Assembly (NCBI GenBank): GCA_049657775.1
Contig: JBASNZ010000006.1
Coordinates: 1-21,039, forward strand
Origin: JBASNZ01 sp049657775
Lineage (GTDB): Bacteria; Actinomycetota; Coriobacteriia; Anaerosomatales; Anaerosomataceae
Length of the DNA: 21,039 bases
Direction of reading: 5' to 3'
Shown in pieces: positions 1 through 5,951 of the stretch. The translations under genes and the position numbers were made by a program. Under the pieces are notes generated by a model that saw only the letters and a program-made list of their open reading frames with translations, was not told the origin of the DNA and did not search any database. Position 1 is the stretch's first letter. Every line of letters starts with the position of its first letter.

Positions 1-250
1 CCGGGCAGTCGACGTGCGCGTAGTGGCGCTTGTCGGTCTCGTACTCGACGTGCGCGATGGCGATGGTGATACCGCGCTCGCGCTCTTCGGGGGCCTTGTC
101 GATCTGATCGAACGGCGTGAAGTCGGCGTAGCCCTTCTCGGCCAGCGTCTTCGTGATTGCAGCCGTGAGCGTCGTCTTACCATGGTCGACGTGACCGATG
201 GTGCCGATGTTCATGTGCGGCTTGGTGCGCTCGAACTTCTTCTTCGCCAT
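1..250 (-). CDS. tuf: Elongation factor Tu, N-terminal part (runs off the left edge)
   Basis: EF-Tu is the GTPase that carries aminoacyl-tRNA to the ribosomal A site. About 83 N-terminal codons are present; the gene continues beyond position 1. The start MAKKKFERTKPHMNIGTIGH leads straight into the P-loop GHVDHGKT, then the switch I region APEERERGITI and the HYAHVDCP segment that begins the DxxG motif. ATG at 250 is preceded by a strong Shine-Dalgarno (AAGGAGGAG, about 5 nt away). It is the last visible gene of a tRNA-Tyr, tRNA-Thr, tRNA-Met, tuf unit, an arrangement reminiscent of the thrU-tyrU-glyT-thrT-tufB operon of E. coli. No internal break is seen. Identification is certain; whether a second tuf copy exists elsewhere cannot be judged. 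Confidence 0.98.
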   Translation of the reverse strand, partial: MAKKKFERTKPHMNIGTIGHVDHGKTTLTAAITKTLAEKGYADFTPFDQIDKAPEERERGITIAIAHVEYETDKRHYAHVDCP

Positions 251-368
251 GAGTCTCCTCCTTCAAGGGGGTTGAAACCGGCGCGCCGGGTCTGTCCGGA
301 CGGCCGTCCCTATACCTGTCTTCGTTCACATTCGCTATCGTCTCGCGGGTTGACCCGCGGGTATTGCC
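251..368 (-). promoter_or_regulatory. tuf leader with three strong palindromes
   Basis: The 118 nt between tRNA-Met and tuf hold three self-complementary elements. A hairpin with 6-bp CGCGGG/CCCGCG arms lies at 344-359, just 9 nt past the tRNA 3' end. There are also two perfect 12-nt palindromes, GGACGGCCGTCC at 298-309 and CCGGCGCGCCGG at 278-289. None is followed by a T run, so they do not look like intrinsic terminators. They could guide tRNA/mRNA processing or fold the tuf leader. No convincing independent promoter is seen here. Confidence 0.5.
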
Positions 369-445
369 TGGTAGCGGCGACTGGATTCGAACCAGTGACA
401 ACACGGGTATGAACCGTGCGCTCTGACCAACTGAGCTACGCCGCC
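369..445 (-). tRNA. tRNA-Met (CAT anticodon)
   Basis: A 77-nt cloverleaf with encoded CCA. The acceptor stem GGCGGCG pairs with CGCCGCT (terminal G-U), the D arm is GCTCAGTTGGTCAGAGC, the anticodon stem CACGG/CCGTG holds loop TTCATAC (anticodon CAT), and the T arm is CTGGTTCGAATCCAG. The paired first base and D-arm shape suggest elongator Met, but initiator Met or a tRNA-Ile2 whose CAT is modified to lysidine is not excluded by anticodon alone. Third tRNA of the tuf operon. Confidence 0.93.
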
Positions 446-477
446 ACGAAACCGGTCGCAGGACCGGGGTTAGTCGA

Positions 478-553
478 TGGAGCCCACAATCGGACTTGAA
501 CCGATGACCTCTTCCTTACCAAGGAAGTGCTCTGCCGACTGAGCTATGTGGGC
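478..553 (-). tRNA. tRNA-Thr (GGT anticodon)
   Basis: A 76-nt cloverleaf with encoded CCA. The acceptor GCCCACA pairs with TGTGGGC, the anticodon stem CTTCC/GGAAG holds loop TTGGTAA (anticodon GGT), and the T arm is TCGGTTCAAGTCCGA. It reads ACC and ACU. It lies 32 nt after tRNA-Tyr and 32 nt before tRNA-Met, in the same transcript leading to tuf. Confidence 0.95.
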
Positions 554-585
554 GTCGTAACCCGCCGTGCGGCGGGGTGAGCATC

Positions 586-670
586 TGGTGGGGGCGCTAG
601 GATTCGAACCTAGGTAGGCGTAGCCAACGGGTTTACAGCCCGTCCCCTTTAGCCACTCGGGCACACCCCC
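586..670 (-). tRNA. tRNA-Tyr (GTA anticodon)
   Basis: An 85-nt class II tRNA with encoded CCA. The acceptor GGGGGTG pairs with CGCCCCC, the anticodon stem ACGGG/CCCGT holds loop CTGTAAA (anticodon GTA), there is a long variable arm between the anticodon and T arms, and the T arm is CTAGGTTCGAATCCTAG. First gene of the tRNA-tuf unit, about 55 nt downstream of the predicted transcription start. Confidence 0.95.
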
Positions 671-732
671 AGATAAAAAAAGCCGCGCTCACTCACTTTT
701 CAAGTTGCTTGCCTGGGCAAAAGGCAGATGGA

Positions 733-762
733 ATGCTACTCCATGGATTCGAAGAGTGTCAA
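733..762 (-). promoter_or_regulatory. Promoter of the tRNA-Tyr/Thr/Met-tuf operon
   Basis: On the minus strand a perfect -35 TTGACA (757-762) is followed after 18 nt by -10 TAGCAT (733-738, 4 of 6 consensus). Transcription would start near 725. The leader between here and tRNA-Tyr carries a short TGCC/GGCA hairpin and a T-rich stretch (CTTTTTTT, about 678-685) just before the tRNA. The rest of the 671-856 intergenic region shows only a 9-bp inverted repeat GATGACTTC/GAAGTCATC (795-803 and 853-861) spanning the end of the upstream gene. Confidence 0.75.
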
Positions 763-856
763 CTCCGACAACGGTGCCGGGCGTAGCCACAACTGATGAC
801 TTCCCGTGCCGCGTTGATGGTGAGTGTTCTCGAGCCAGCGCGCAAGTCTGCCGAAG

Positions 857-1480
857 TCATCTCCGGGCCAGGGTCGTGAAAACACTTCCGACCCGGCGCA
901 CGCCCGCGACCCCCCGCTCCACCTCGGCCTCGGGGATGATCCGATACCACGCGGTGCGTCCGTCGGTAAGCACAGGTCGTGGCATGTAGCCGTCGCCGGC
1001 GGCCTCGAACCACGAGCGAAGCGCGTCCATGGGCAGTATGCGCAGGTCGTCACGCTCAACCTTGATCTCACTGAAGAAGACCTCGTCGGGCCCCTCCATG
1101 AGAGCAGCGACCTCTTCCTCGGGCTGGCCAAGTACCAGGCGGTAGTAGTAGAGGTCGTCCGCACGGGAACGCTGCACCCACCCGGGCTGCCGACTGAACG
1201 TATCGGCGATAGCCTCAAGCCCGTAGCTGGCCATCTCGGGCCGATAGTACGTAAGATCGCGACGGGCGATCTTGGCGGGGTCGGTGCCGTAGTATGAGTC
1301 GGCCTTGACCTTGATGCTCATCTGCTTCCCGGCCGACGTGTAGGTGAGGTCGATCCCTGACGCCCCGTCCATCATGCTGTGCGCGATCACCACGTCGGCG
1401 TACCCCTTCTCGCGCAGGTAGTGCGCAAGGATCCGCTTGGCCGTTTCATGCAGCAGGGCGCTGCCAGAGAGTAAGGACAC
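857..1480 (-). CDS. Hypothetical protein, possible PD-(D/E)XK-like fold
   Basis: A 207-residue soluble protein that I do not recognise as a named family. Start is GTG at 1480, with GGGGGAG about 5 nt upstream. It sits 33 nt after the cyclic-nucleotide-binding gene, so the two are probably co-transcribed. Near the N terminus a helix containing HETAKRILAHYLREKGY is followed by GIDLTY (D44) and, after a short turn, MSIKVKAD (K57, K59). This resembles the helix, G(I/V)D strand, (E/Q)xK strand order of restriction-endonuclease-like folds, except that the usual E or Q is a Lys, which would make a canonical active site doubtful. The C-terminal half has a tyrosine-rich DDLYYYRLVLG strand and RPVLTDGRTAWYRIIP. 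No signal peptide or membrane segment. The nuclease-fold idea is inference only; a non-catalytic nucleic-acid-binding or structural role is equally possible. Confidence 0.85.
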   Translation of the reverse strand: MSLLSGSALLHETAKRILAHYLREKGYADVVIAHSMMDGASGIDLTYTSAGKQMSIKVKADSYYGTDPAKIARRDLTYYRPEMASYGLEAIADTFSRQPGWVQRSRADDLYYYRLVLGQPEEEVAALMEGPDEVFFSEIKVERDDLRILPMDALRSWFEAAGDGYMPRPVLTDGRTAWYRIIPEAEVERGVAGVRRVGSVFTTLARR

Positions 1481-1513
1481 GGTTCTCCCCCATCGGTATC
1501 CGGAACGGGCGGT

Positions 1514-1927
1514 CTAGCGGACGAGCCGCTCATCTGCCACGCGAAGACGCCTGCTAAGCACCTCGAGCAACTTGATCGCAATGGACGGAGAACGCTCCAG
1601 CAGGGCCTTGAAGTCCCAGCTGGAGAGCATAAGGCAACGGGTCTCGTCGATTGCGCGTATCGTTGCCGAGCGCTGCGCGCTATCAAGCAACGACATCTCG
1701 CCAAAGAAGTCGCCGGGCCCAAAAGCGCCAAGGACATTGCCGTCCCGCTCGATCCCTACCCGGCCACCCAGGATCAGGTAGAAGGCCTGACCGGGTGTGC
1801 CCTGGGTGACGATGATCTGTCCCGGTTGATACATGTGCTCCTGCGCGACCTGGGCGATGCTGCTGATCTCCTCGGCCGTGCAGTGCTCGAAGATGGGGAC
1901 GCGGGCAAGGAACTCCTCGTGCGTCAT
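1514..1927 (-). CDS. Stand-alone cyclic nucleotide-binding (CRP-type cNMP) domain protein
   Basis: A 137-residue protein consisting of one cNMP-binding domain and nothing else. It begins with the helix FLARVPIFEHCTAEEI, runs through the beta barrel (QPGQIIVTQGTPGQAFYLI) to the phosphate-binding cassette FGEMSLLDSAQRSAT, where Glu77 and Arg86 are in the positions that contact the ribose and the cyclic phosphate in CRP and PKA. It ends in a C helix (LLEVLSRRLRVADERL). There is no helix-turn-helix, kinase or channel part, so it must act on a partner. ATG at 1927 has GGAGG 8 nt upstream. The gene opens a two-gene minus-strand unit and is divergent from a pair containing a nucleotide cyclase, its most obvious ligand source. 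Ligand identity (cAMP, cGMP or other) cannot be read from the sequence. Confidence 0.92.
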   Translation of the reverse strand: MTHEEFLARVPIFEHCTAEEISSIAQVAQEHMYQPGQIIVTQGTPGQAFYLILGGRVGIERDGNVLGAFGPGDFFGEMSLLDSAQRSATIRAIDETRCLMLSSWDFKALLERSPSIAIKLLEVLSRRLRVADERLVR

Positions 1928-2101
1928 GGCCCTACCTCCGTGCGGATCGGATCGGCGGTTCCCCTTAGGGCCATGCTAGAACAACCGGCGCTTGCCGAAA
2001 AGACCAGTGAGCGGGAGAAGATGCGCCTGTGGGCGCGATAGTGGACAATACGCATGTGTGGGGACTCGTGTATCGTGACGCGGTCCGGACGTGGAGACTA
2101 C
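1928..2101. other. Divergent intergenic region between cNMP-binding and DUF3307 genes
   Basis: These 174 nt should carry both divergent promoters. On minus, a TAGCAT -10-like box lies at 1973-1978 with only a poor -35 (TTTTCG, 1996-2001). An inverted repeat CGGC/GCCG sits around 1986-1997, and a CCCCTTAGGG element at 1961-1970. On plus, a TGGACA -35-like hexamer is at 2042-2047 but no well-spaced -10 follows. No operator or riboswitch is recognised. Confidence 0.35.
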
Positions 2102-2818
2102 ATGCCGCTCTTCCTGGGGCTCTACCTCGGTCATGTTCTGGGGGACTTCGCATTCCAACCGGGCCGACTCGTCGTGGCCAAGCGACGAGGGATCGCCGGC
2201 ATGCTCGTGCACACGTCGATCGTGACCGCCTGCACCGCGCTGGTGAACCTGGGCGACATCGGGAGCCGATGGCCGGCGGTGGCACTCGCGAGTCTGGCGC
2301 ATCTTGCGATCGAGTACCTGACGGTGCGTGCGCGCAAAATGACCGATGCCACCGGCCTTGTCGTGTTCTTGCTCGATCAGGCGCTGCACATCACCTCGCT
2401 CGCGCTGATCGCCCTTTCGCTGGCGCCCCGGTCGACGCAGCCGATCGCAGGCCTGTGGGGCCTGCCGCTCGCCACGCTCGGCGTCATCTGCGCACTCGTG
2501 ACCGTCGCCTTCGCGGGAGCGATCCTCGCGTTCGAGGTGCGGGTCGCCACGCTCGGCGCCGACGCGCCGGCGCAACCGATCCTTAGATTCGACGGCGCGC
2601 GCTTCTACGGGATGCTTGAGCGTTCGCTCGCGCTGTCGGTGGCGATCATCGCGCCTTCCCCGATCGTGGGAGCGTTGGTGTTCGTCCCCAGACTCGTCTT
2701 CGCACAGCGCCAGCCACCGGTTTCCCGCACCCACCACACCACCGACGCAGCGGTGGGCCTTGTCTTGTGTACGGTCGTGTGGGCGCTTCTTGTGGCCCTT
2801 GTCATGGCGAACAGCTGA
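2102..2818 (+). CDS. DUF3307 (SatE-like) integral membrane protein
   Basis: A 238-residue polytopic membrane protein. The N terminus MPLFLGLYLGHVLGDFAFQP, followed by AKRRG and the LVHTSIVTAC helix, matches the start of DUF3307 proteins, whose hallmark is an H-x-L-G-D-F motif near the end of the first helix. Several further hydrophobic helices follow, with a soluble loop near QPILRFDGARFYGM. ATG at 2102 is chosen because GGAG lies 5 nt upstream and it starts at the family motif; an in-frame ATG at 2054 would add 16 residues but lacks a ribosome site. The stop is 21 nt before the cyclase start, so the two form an operon. DUF3307 genes are often found beside satD; no satD is here. Function unknown; it may modulate or anchor the cyclase (inference). 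Confidence 0.85.
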   Translation: MPLFLGLYLGHVLGDFAFQPGRLVVAKRRGIAGMLVHTSIVTACTALVNLGDIGSRWPAVALASLAHLAIEYLTVRARKMTDATGLVVFLLDQALHITSLALIALSLAPRSTQPIAGLWGLPLATLGVICALVTVAFAGAILAFEVRVATLGADAPAQPILRFDGARFYGMLERSLALSVAIIAPSPIVGALVFVPRLVFAQRQPPVSRTHHTTDAAVGLVLCTVVWALLVALVMANS

Positions 2819-2839
2819 TACCGAGAGGAACCTCGTACG

Positions 2840-4393
2840 ATGAAGAACCGCTTCGAGAGAGAGAACGCGAAGTACGTGCCGTGGCTGCGCTCCATCGTGC
2901 TCGGCGGCGTGACCTTGGCCGCGTTGAGCGCGATGCCGTTCTATCCCGCCTGGGCGATCTACCTGGTGGCCCTGGCGGTCGCCGCCCTCGCATACTCCTC
3001 CCCCTCCCTCGCGGCCCTGCTTCTGGTGGGCGCGGCATCGCTGCCGGTGCTGGCCGCCGACTTCGTGGTCGGCCTCCTCTTCTTGATACTGGGGTTCTCG
3101 GCGACCCAGTACCTTGCTGCGGACCGCGCCGGCGGCTTCGTCGCCATCACACTTGCGGTGGTGCTGCTGCCGTTCGGGGCGGGTTGGGCGATGGCCGTCC
3201 TGGCGGGCTACCTCCTGGGTTCGGGCCCCGGCGCTGTCGCCGCTGCACTCGCGTGCATCCTGATCGAGGTCGCCGGTATCGTACTTGGGGAGCCGGTTCT
3301 GGGGGTCGTGCACACGGGTGGCGCAACCGGGCAGGCGATCGTGTCGTTCATCAGCGCGCCCGAGGCGCCCTTCTCGTTCGGCTGGCTCGCGGAACGCATC
3401 GCGCAGGCGCGGCCCGCCCACGTGGCATCCGTTATCGCGGGCGCTAAGCCGATCCCGCTGTTGCTGGTGCAGCCCGCTCTCTGGGGAGTGGCGGGTGCAC
3501 TTGGTGGCGTGTTCCACAGACCGGCGGCATCCGCCGGATCGCGGCTGCGCGTCTTGTTGGGACTTGCGGGAAGCACGCTCATGTTGGCTGCGCTCAGCAT
3601 CGGCGCCATCCAGTTCCTTGGTGGCAAGGTCCCCACCACCAGCCTGCTGGTGGGCGCCGCCGTGTCAACGCTGGTCGTCGTCACAGTGGGCGCCATCGGT
3701 GAGTGGGCGTTCCCTCTGAAGGTCCCTGCGACCGCACAGACTGCATCGGCCGCGCCTCATGGGGTACGCGCCGAGGACGCGGATGTCGACGAACTCCTTC
3801 GGATGATCTCATCGGCGGAAGATGAGCTTGCCACGCGGCACACGAGCCACGCGATCGTGATGCTCACGGACATGAAGTCGTTCTCGCGCATGACCGAGGA
3901 GGTCGGCAGCATGGCTTCGGCCAAGCTGGTCCAGCGTCAGCGCGATCTGCTGTTGCCGGTTATCGATGCGAACCGGGGGCATGGCAAGTCCACCGGCGGG
4001 GACGGGCTTGTAGCGGCGTTCGGCCAACCCGCTGACGCGGTCCGGGCGGCATGCGAGATGCAGAAGGTGCTGGCCTCGTACCGCGAAAGCGGAAAGGCGG
4101 CCGGAGAACTCGCCATCCGCATCGGTATCGCCCAGGGCGAGGTCGTCCTGGACAAGGGCGGTCGGCCCTTCATCGGTGCGGCGCTCAATCTGACCGCCCG
4201 GATCATGGACCTTGCCGATGGAGGACGGATCATGGTTGCGGCCGACGTGGCGGAAGCCTCCGGCATCGACCCCTCGGCGCAGCATGACCATGGTACCTTC
4301 GAACTCAAGAACATCCAGCGCCCTGTCGGAGTGGTCGAAGTGCTCTGGCGCGATGGTCTGGAGCCCCAGCAGATCAGCTCGCCTCCAGGATAA
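2840..4393 (+). CDS. Membrane-anchored class III adenylate/guanylate cyclase
   Basis: A 517-residue protein that should make a cyclic nucleotide at the membrane. Residues 1-290 form about eight to nine hydrophobic segments of no recognised sensor family; 295-335 is a linker with a helical stretch (DVDELLRMISSAEDEL) like a signalling helix; 337-475 is the class III catalytic domain. The two metal aspartates are present (D344 in LTDMKSF, D388 in GGDGLVAAF), as are the transition-state pair N450 and R454 (NLTAR). The two base-selecting positions are unusual: the Lys expected four residues before D388 is Ser384 (a Lys is at 383), and the Asp expected seven before N450 is Pro443. ATG at 2840 has GAGAGGAA upstream. 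Because the metal and Asn/Arg residues are intact, activity is likely; whether the substrate is ATP, GTP or a pyrimidine triphosphate is open. Genomic partner: the divergent cNMP-binding protein at 1514-1927. Confidence 0.93.
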   Translation: MKNRFERENAKYVPWLRSIVLGGVTLAALSAMPFYPAWAIYLVALAVAALAYSSPSLAALLLVGAASLPVLAADFVVGLLFLILGFSATQYLAADRAGGFVAITLAVVLLPFGAGWAMAVLAGYLLGSGPGAVAAALACILIEVAGIVLGEPVLGVVHTGGATGQAIVSFISAPEAPFSFGWLAERIAQARPAHVASVIAGAKPIPLLLVQPALWGVAGALGGVFHRPAASAGSRLRVLLGLAGSTLMLAALSIGAIQFLGGKVPTTSLLVGAAVSTLVVVTVGAIGEWAFPLKVPATAQTASAAPHGVRAEDADVDELLRMISSAEDELATRHTSHAIVMLTDMKSFSRMTEEVGSMASAKLVQRQRDLLLPVIDANRGHGKSTGGDGLVAAFGQPADAVRAACEMQKVLASYRESGKAAGELAIRIGIAQGEVVLDKGGRPFIGAALNLTARIMDLADGGRIMVAADVAEASGIDPSAQHDHGTFELKNIQRPVGVVEVLWRDGLEPQQISSPPG

Positions 4394-4400
4394 ACGCGAA

Positions 4401-4425
4401 CGCCCGGGTCGACTGGACCCGGGCG
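4401..4425. terminator. Hairpin terminator between convergent cyclase and tRNA-Thr
   Basis: A perfect 10-bp stem CGCCCGGGTC/GACCCGGGCG with a 5-nt loop, 7 nt after the cyclase stop and 9 nt past the end of the opposing tRNA-Thr gene. On minus it is followed by TTCGCGTTTA, a modest T-rich tail; on plus no T run follows. It probably ends the tRNA-Thr transcript and may also stop the cyclase mRNA. Confidence 0.7.
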
Positions 4426-4434
4426 AGAACATTC

Positions 4435-4510
4435 TGGAGCCGGCGATGGGACTCGAACCCGCAACCTGCTGATTACAAATCAGCTGCTCTGCCAATTGAG
4501 CTACGCCGGC
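4435..4510 (-). tRNA. tRNA-Thr (TGT anticodon)
   Basis: A 76-nt cloverleaf with encoded CCA. The acceptor GCCGGCG pairs with CGCCGGC, the anticodon stem GCTGA/TCAGC holds loop TTTGTAA (anticodon TGT), and the T arm is GCGGGTTCGAGTCCCAT. It reads ACA and ACG, complementing the GGT isoacceptor in the tuf operon. It is a single-gene unit with its own promoter and hairpin. Confidence 0.95.
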
Positions 4511-4522
4511 GAAGCGCGCCCT

Positions 4523-4551
4523 ATTGTATCCGGCACGTGCGGCGGAGCCAA
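4523..4551 (-). promoter_or_regulatory. Promoter of tRNA-Thr(TGT)
   Basis: On minus, -35 TTGGCT (4546-4551, 4 of 6) is followed after 17 nt by -10 TACAAT (4523-4528, 5 of 6). Transcription would start about 6 nt before the mature tRNA 5' end, which is typical for an isolated tRNA gene. Confidence 0.8.
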
Positions 4552-4573
4552 CTCCCCGATCAGGCGAGGCCGA

Positions 4574-5224
4574 TCAGCAGGCCCGGAAACGCTCGACCTG
4601 GAACTCGATCTTGCGCTTGATGCGCTGGAGCGCGTTGTCAACGGACTTGACGTGACGATCCAGGCTAAGCGCGACCTCCTGGTATGACTTGCCGTCCACG
4701 TAGAGTCGGAGGACATCTGACTCGAATGGCGACAGTACCTGCATGAAGCCCTGGCGGATGTTGGTGGTCTCCCACGCCGAGATGACGACCTCGGCGGGGT
4801 CGCAGACCTCCTTGGCAGCCAGGATGTCGGCAAGCACTCGATCGCCCTCTTCTTCGATGCTCGTCGAACGAGACAGCGAGACGTAGCTGTTGAGGGGCGA
4901 GTGCTTCTGCCTCGTGGCGGACTTGATGGCGGTGATGAGCTGGCGAGTGATGCACAGCTCGGCGAATGAACGGAAGCTCGACTGGCGGCTGGGATCGTAG
5001 TCCCTGATAGCTTTGAAGAGCCCGATCATGCCTTCTTGGATGACATCATCGCGATCGGCCCCCGCAAGGAAGTAGGAGCGGGCCTTGCAGCGCACGAAGC
5101 TGCGATAGCGGTCGATGAGCACCGCGCTGGCGCACTCGTCCCCAGCTTGTGCCGCGCTGATCAGCGCAAGATCGTCAACCGAACGTCCAAGTCTGCGTCG
5201 TGAGATGTCCTGTACGCTTTGCAA
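4574..5224 (-). CDS. sigH: RNA polymerase sigma factor, SigH/Spo0H type
   Basis: A sigma-70 family factor of about 216 residues, very like Bacillus SigH, which directs the transition-state, competence and early sporulation genes. Region 2 is nearly textbook: YRSFVRCKARSYFLAGADRD, then DVIQEGMIGLFKAIRDYDP and FAELCITRQLITAIKSATRQ, followed by HSPLNSYVSL. Region 4 ends with GKSYQEVALSLDRHVKSVDN and ALQRIKRKIE, the helix-turn-helix for the -35 box. TTG at 5224 is preferred because GGGAGGG is 7 nt upstream; a GTG at 5242 would add six residues behind a GGGGGG stretch. It sits in the conserved rlmB-yacP-sigH order but 209 nt after yacP with its own promoter, so it is separately controlled. In a non-sporulating actinobacterium it would probably govern stress or stationary-phase genes (inference). 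Confidence 0.93.
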   Translation of the reverse strand: MQSVQDISRRRLGRSVDDLALISAAQAGDECASAVLIDRYRSFVRCKARSYFLAGADRDDVIQEGMIGLFKAIRDYDPSRQSSFRSFAELCITRQLITAIKSATRQKHSPLNSYVSLSRSTSIEEEGDRVLADILAAKEVCDPAEVVISAWETTNIRQGFMQVLSPFESDVLRLYVDGKSYQEVALSLDRHVKSVDNALQRIKRKIEFQVERFRAC

Positions 5225-5247
5225 CTGTATTCCCTCCCACACTGAAC

Positions 5248-5264
5248 CCCCCAGATCGAGGGGG
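5248..5264 (-). promoter_or_regulatory. G/C hairpin in the sigH leader
   Basis: CCCCC (5248-5252) and GGGGG (5260-5264) can pair across a 7-nt loop a few nucleotides before the GTG and about 24 nt before the TTG start candidate of sigH. It may restrain translation initiation. No T run follows, so a terminator is unlikely. Confidence 0.4.
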
Positions 5265-5324
5265 AGGAACTGCCGCTCTCAACGACCACGCTTGTGAAGC
5301 GCGGCACTTAGTGAGCTACGCACG

Positions 5325-5352
5325 ACGATAACACCGGGAAACGTACTGTCAA
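5325..5352 (-). promoter_or_regulatory. Promoter of sigH
   Basis: On minus, a perfect -35 TTGACA (5347-5352) is followed after 16 nt by TATCGT (5325-5330, 4 of 6) with an upstream TG giving an extended -10 (TGTTATCGT). Predicted start near 5318 leaves a leader of about 95 nt. This is a housekeeping-type promoter. The remaining 5353-5432 toward yacP shows no clear terminator. Confidence 0.75.
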
Positions 5353-5432
5353 CGGAATCTGGTGAGCCTGAAGAAGTCTGATAAACCGCAGGTCAGCCTT
5401 TGTGCTCAGACGTTAAGTAAGATGAACGCGAA

Positions 5433-5951
5433 CTAGGCTCCGCGAGCCCATCGGGAGAGGATCGCGCGCACAGAGGGGTCGATCCGCTCCTCAAGCCGGC
5501 CGTGGCCGGTCTTTCGCGAGATGTGTTCGCGGCGCTCGTCCGCATCGGTGGTCATCTCGCGCATGAACTCCGCCGACGACATCCGCGTCACGCTGCCGCC
5601 CATGACGGTCCACTGCGTCTGCGCGTCGGACGTGACCACGACCGTCCGCTCCCCGCGTTCTCTCGATCTGCGGGCTAGAACCTCGATCAGATCGTCGGCA
5701 CTGGCGCCCGACGGCGAGAACAGGACTGCGATCCCCGCGATGTGATGGGGACTCCCGTCCGAGGCGGGATTGCCCCCGCCGTCGAAGACGATGGTGATGT
5801 GTCGCTCGGTGCTGGCGAACGAGGCAGCGTCCTCAACGAGGCGTGCACGGGCCGCATCCAGATCTTGGTTGGCGAGCGATGCGTACCGCCGGTCTGAGCC
5901 GATCACGTTGTAACCGTCGATGATGAAACGGCTCGCATCAGCGTCCGGCAC
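5433..5951 (-). CDS. yacP: NYN-domain ribosome-associated endoribonuclease, YacP/Rae1 family
   Basis: A 172-residue PIN-like NYN-domain protein. In Bacillus the family member Rae1 enters the ribosomal A site and cuts certain mRNAs during translation. The family signature is present: FIIDGYNVIG at the N terminus with the first catalytic Asp, ITIVFDGGG with an Asp after the second strand, ERTVVVTSDAQTQ with the third acidic site, and the GGSVTRMSSAEFMREM segment typical of YacP. GTG at 5951 gives the usual family length and starts just before the motif; no ATG is available nearby. It overlaps the end of rlmB by 14 nt, which implies coupling, and keeps the conserved rlmB-yacP-sigH neighbourhood. 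Confidence 0.92.
   Translation of the reverse strand: MPDADASRFIIDGYNVIGSDRRYASLANQDLDAARARLVEDAASFASTERHITIVFDGGGNPASDGSPHHIAGIAVLFSPSGASADDLIEVLARRSRERGERTVVVTSDAQTQWTVMGGSVTRMSSAEFMREMTTDADERREHISRKTGHGRLEERIDPSVRAILSRWARGA

Noticed and set aside
1976..3517. Long minus-strand open frame of 513 codons opposite DUF3307 and the cyclase
   Set aside because: Its translation is low-complexity, rich in Arg, Gly, His and Glu, with no recognisable domain. It is the complement of well-supported membrane-protein genes and reflects GC-rich codon bias.
857..4393. Calling the cyclase module a defined Pycsar or CBASS antiphage system
   Set aside because: No known toxic effector domain (TIR or transmembrane effector fused to the cNMP domain) and no CD-NTase is present. 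The cyclase has a long membrane domain unlike typical soluble PycC. Kept only as a hypothesis.
671..4434. Integrative element inserted at tRNA-Thr
   Set aside because: No integrase, transposase or duplicated tRNA 3' end was found on either side.
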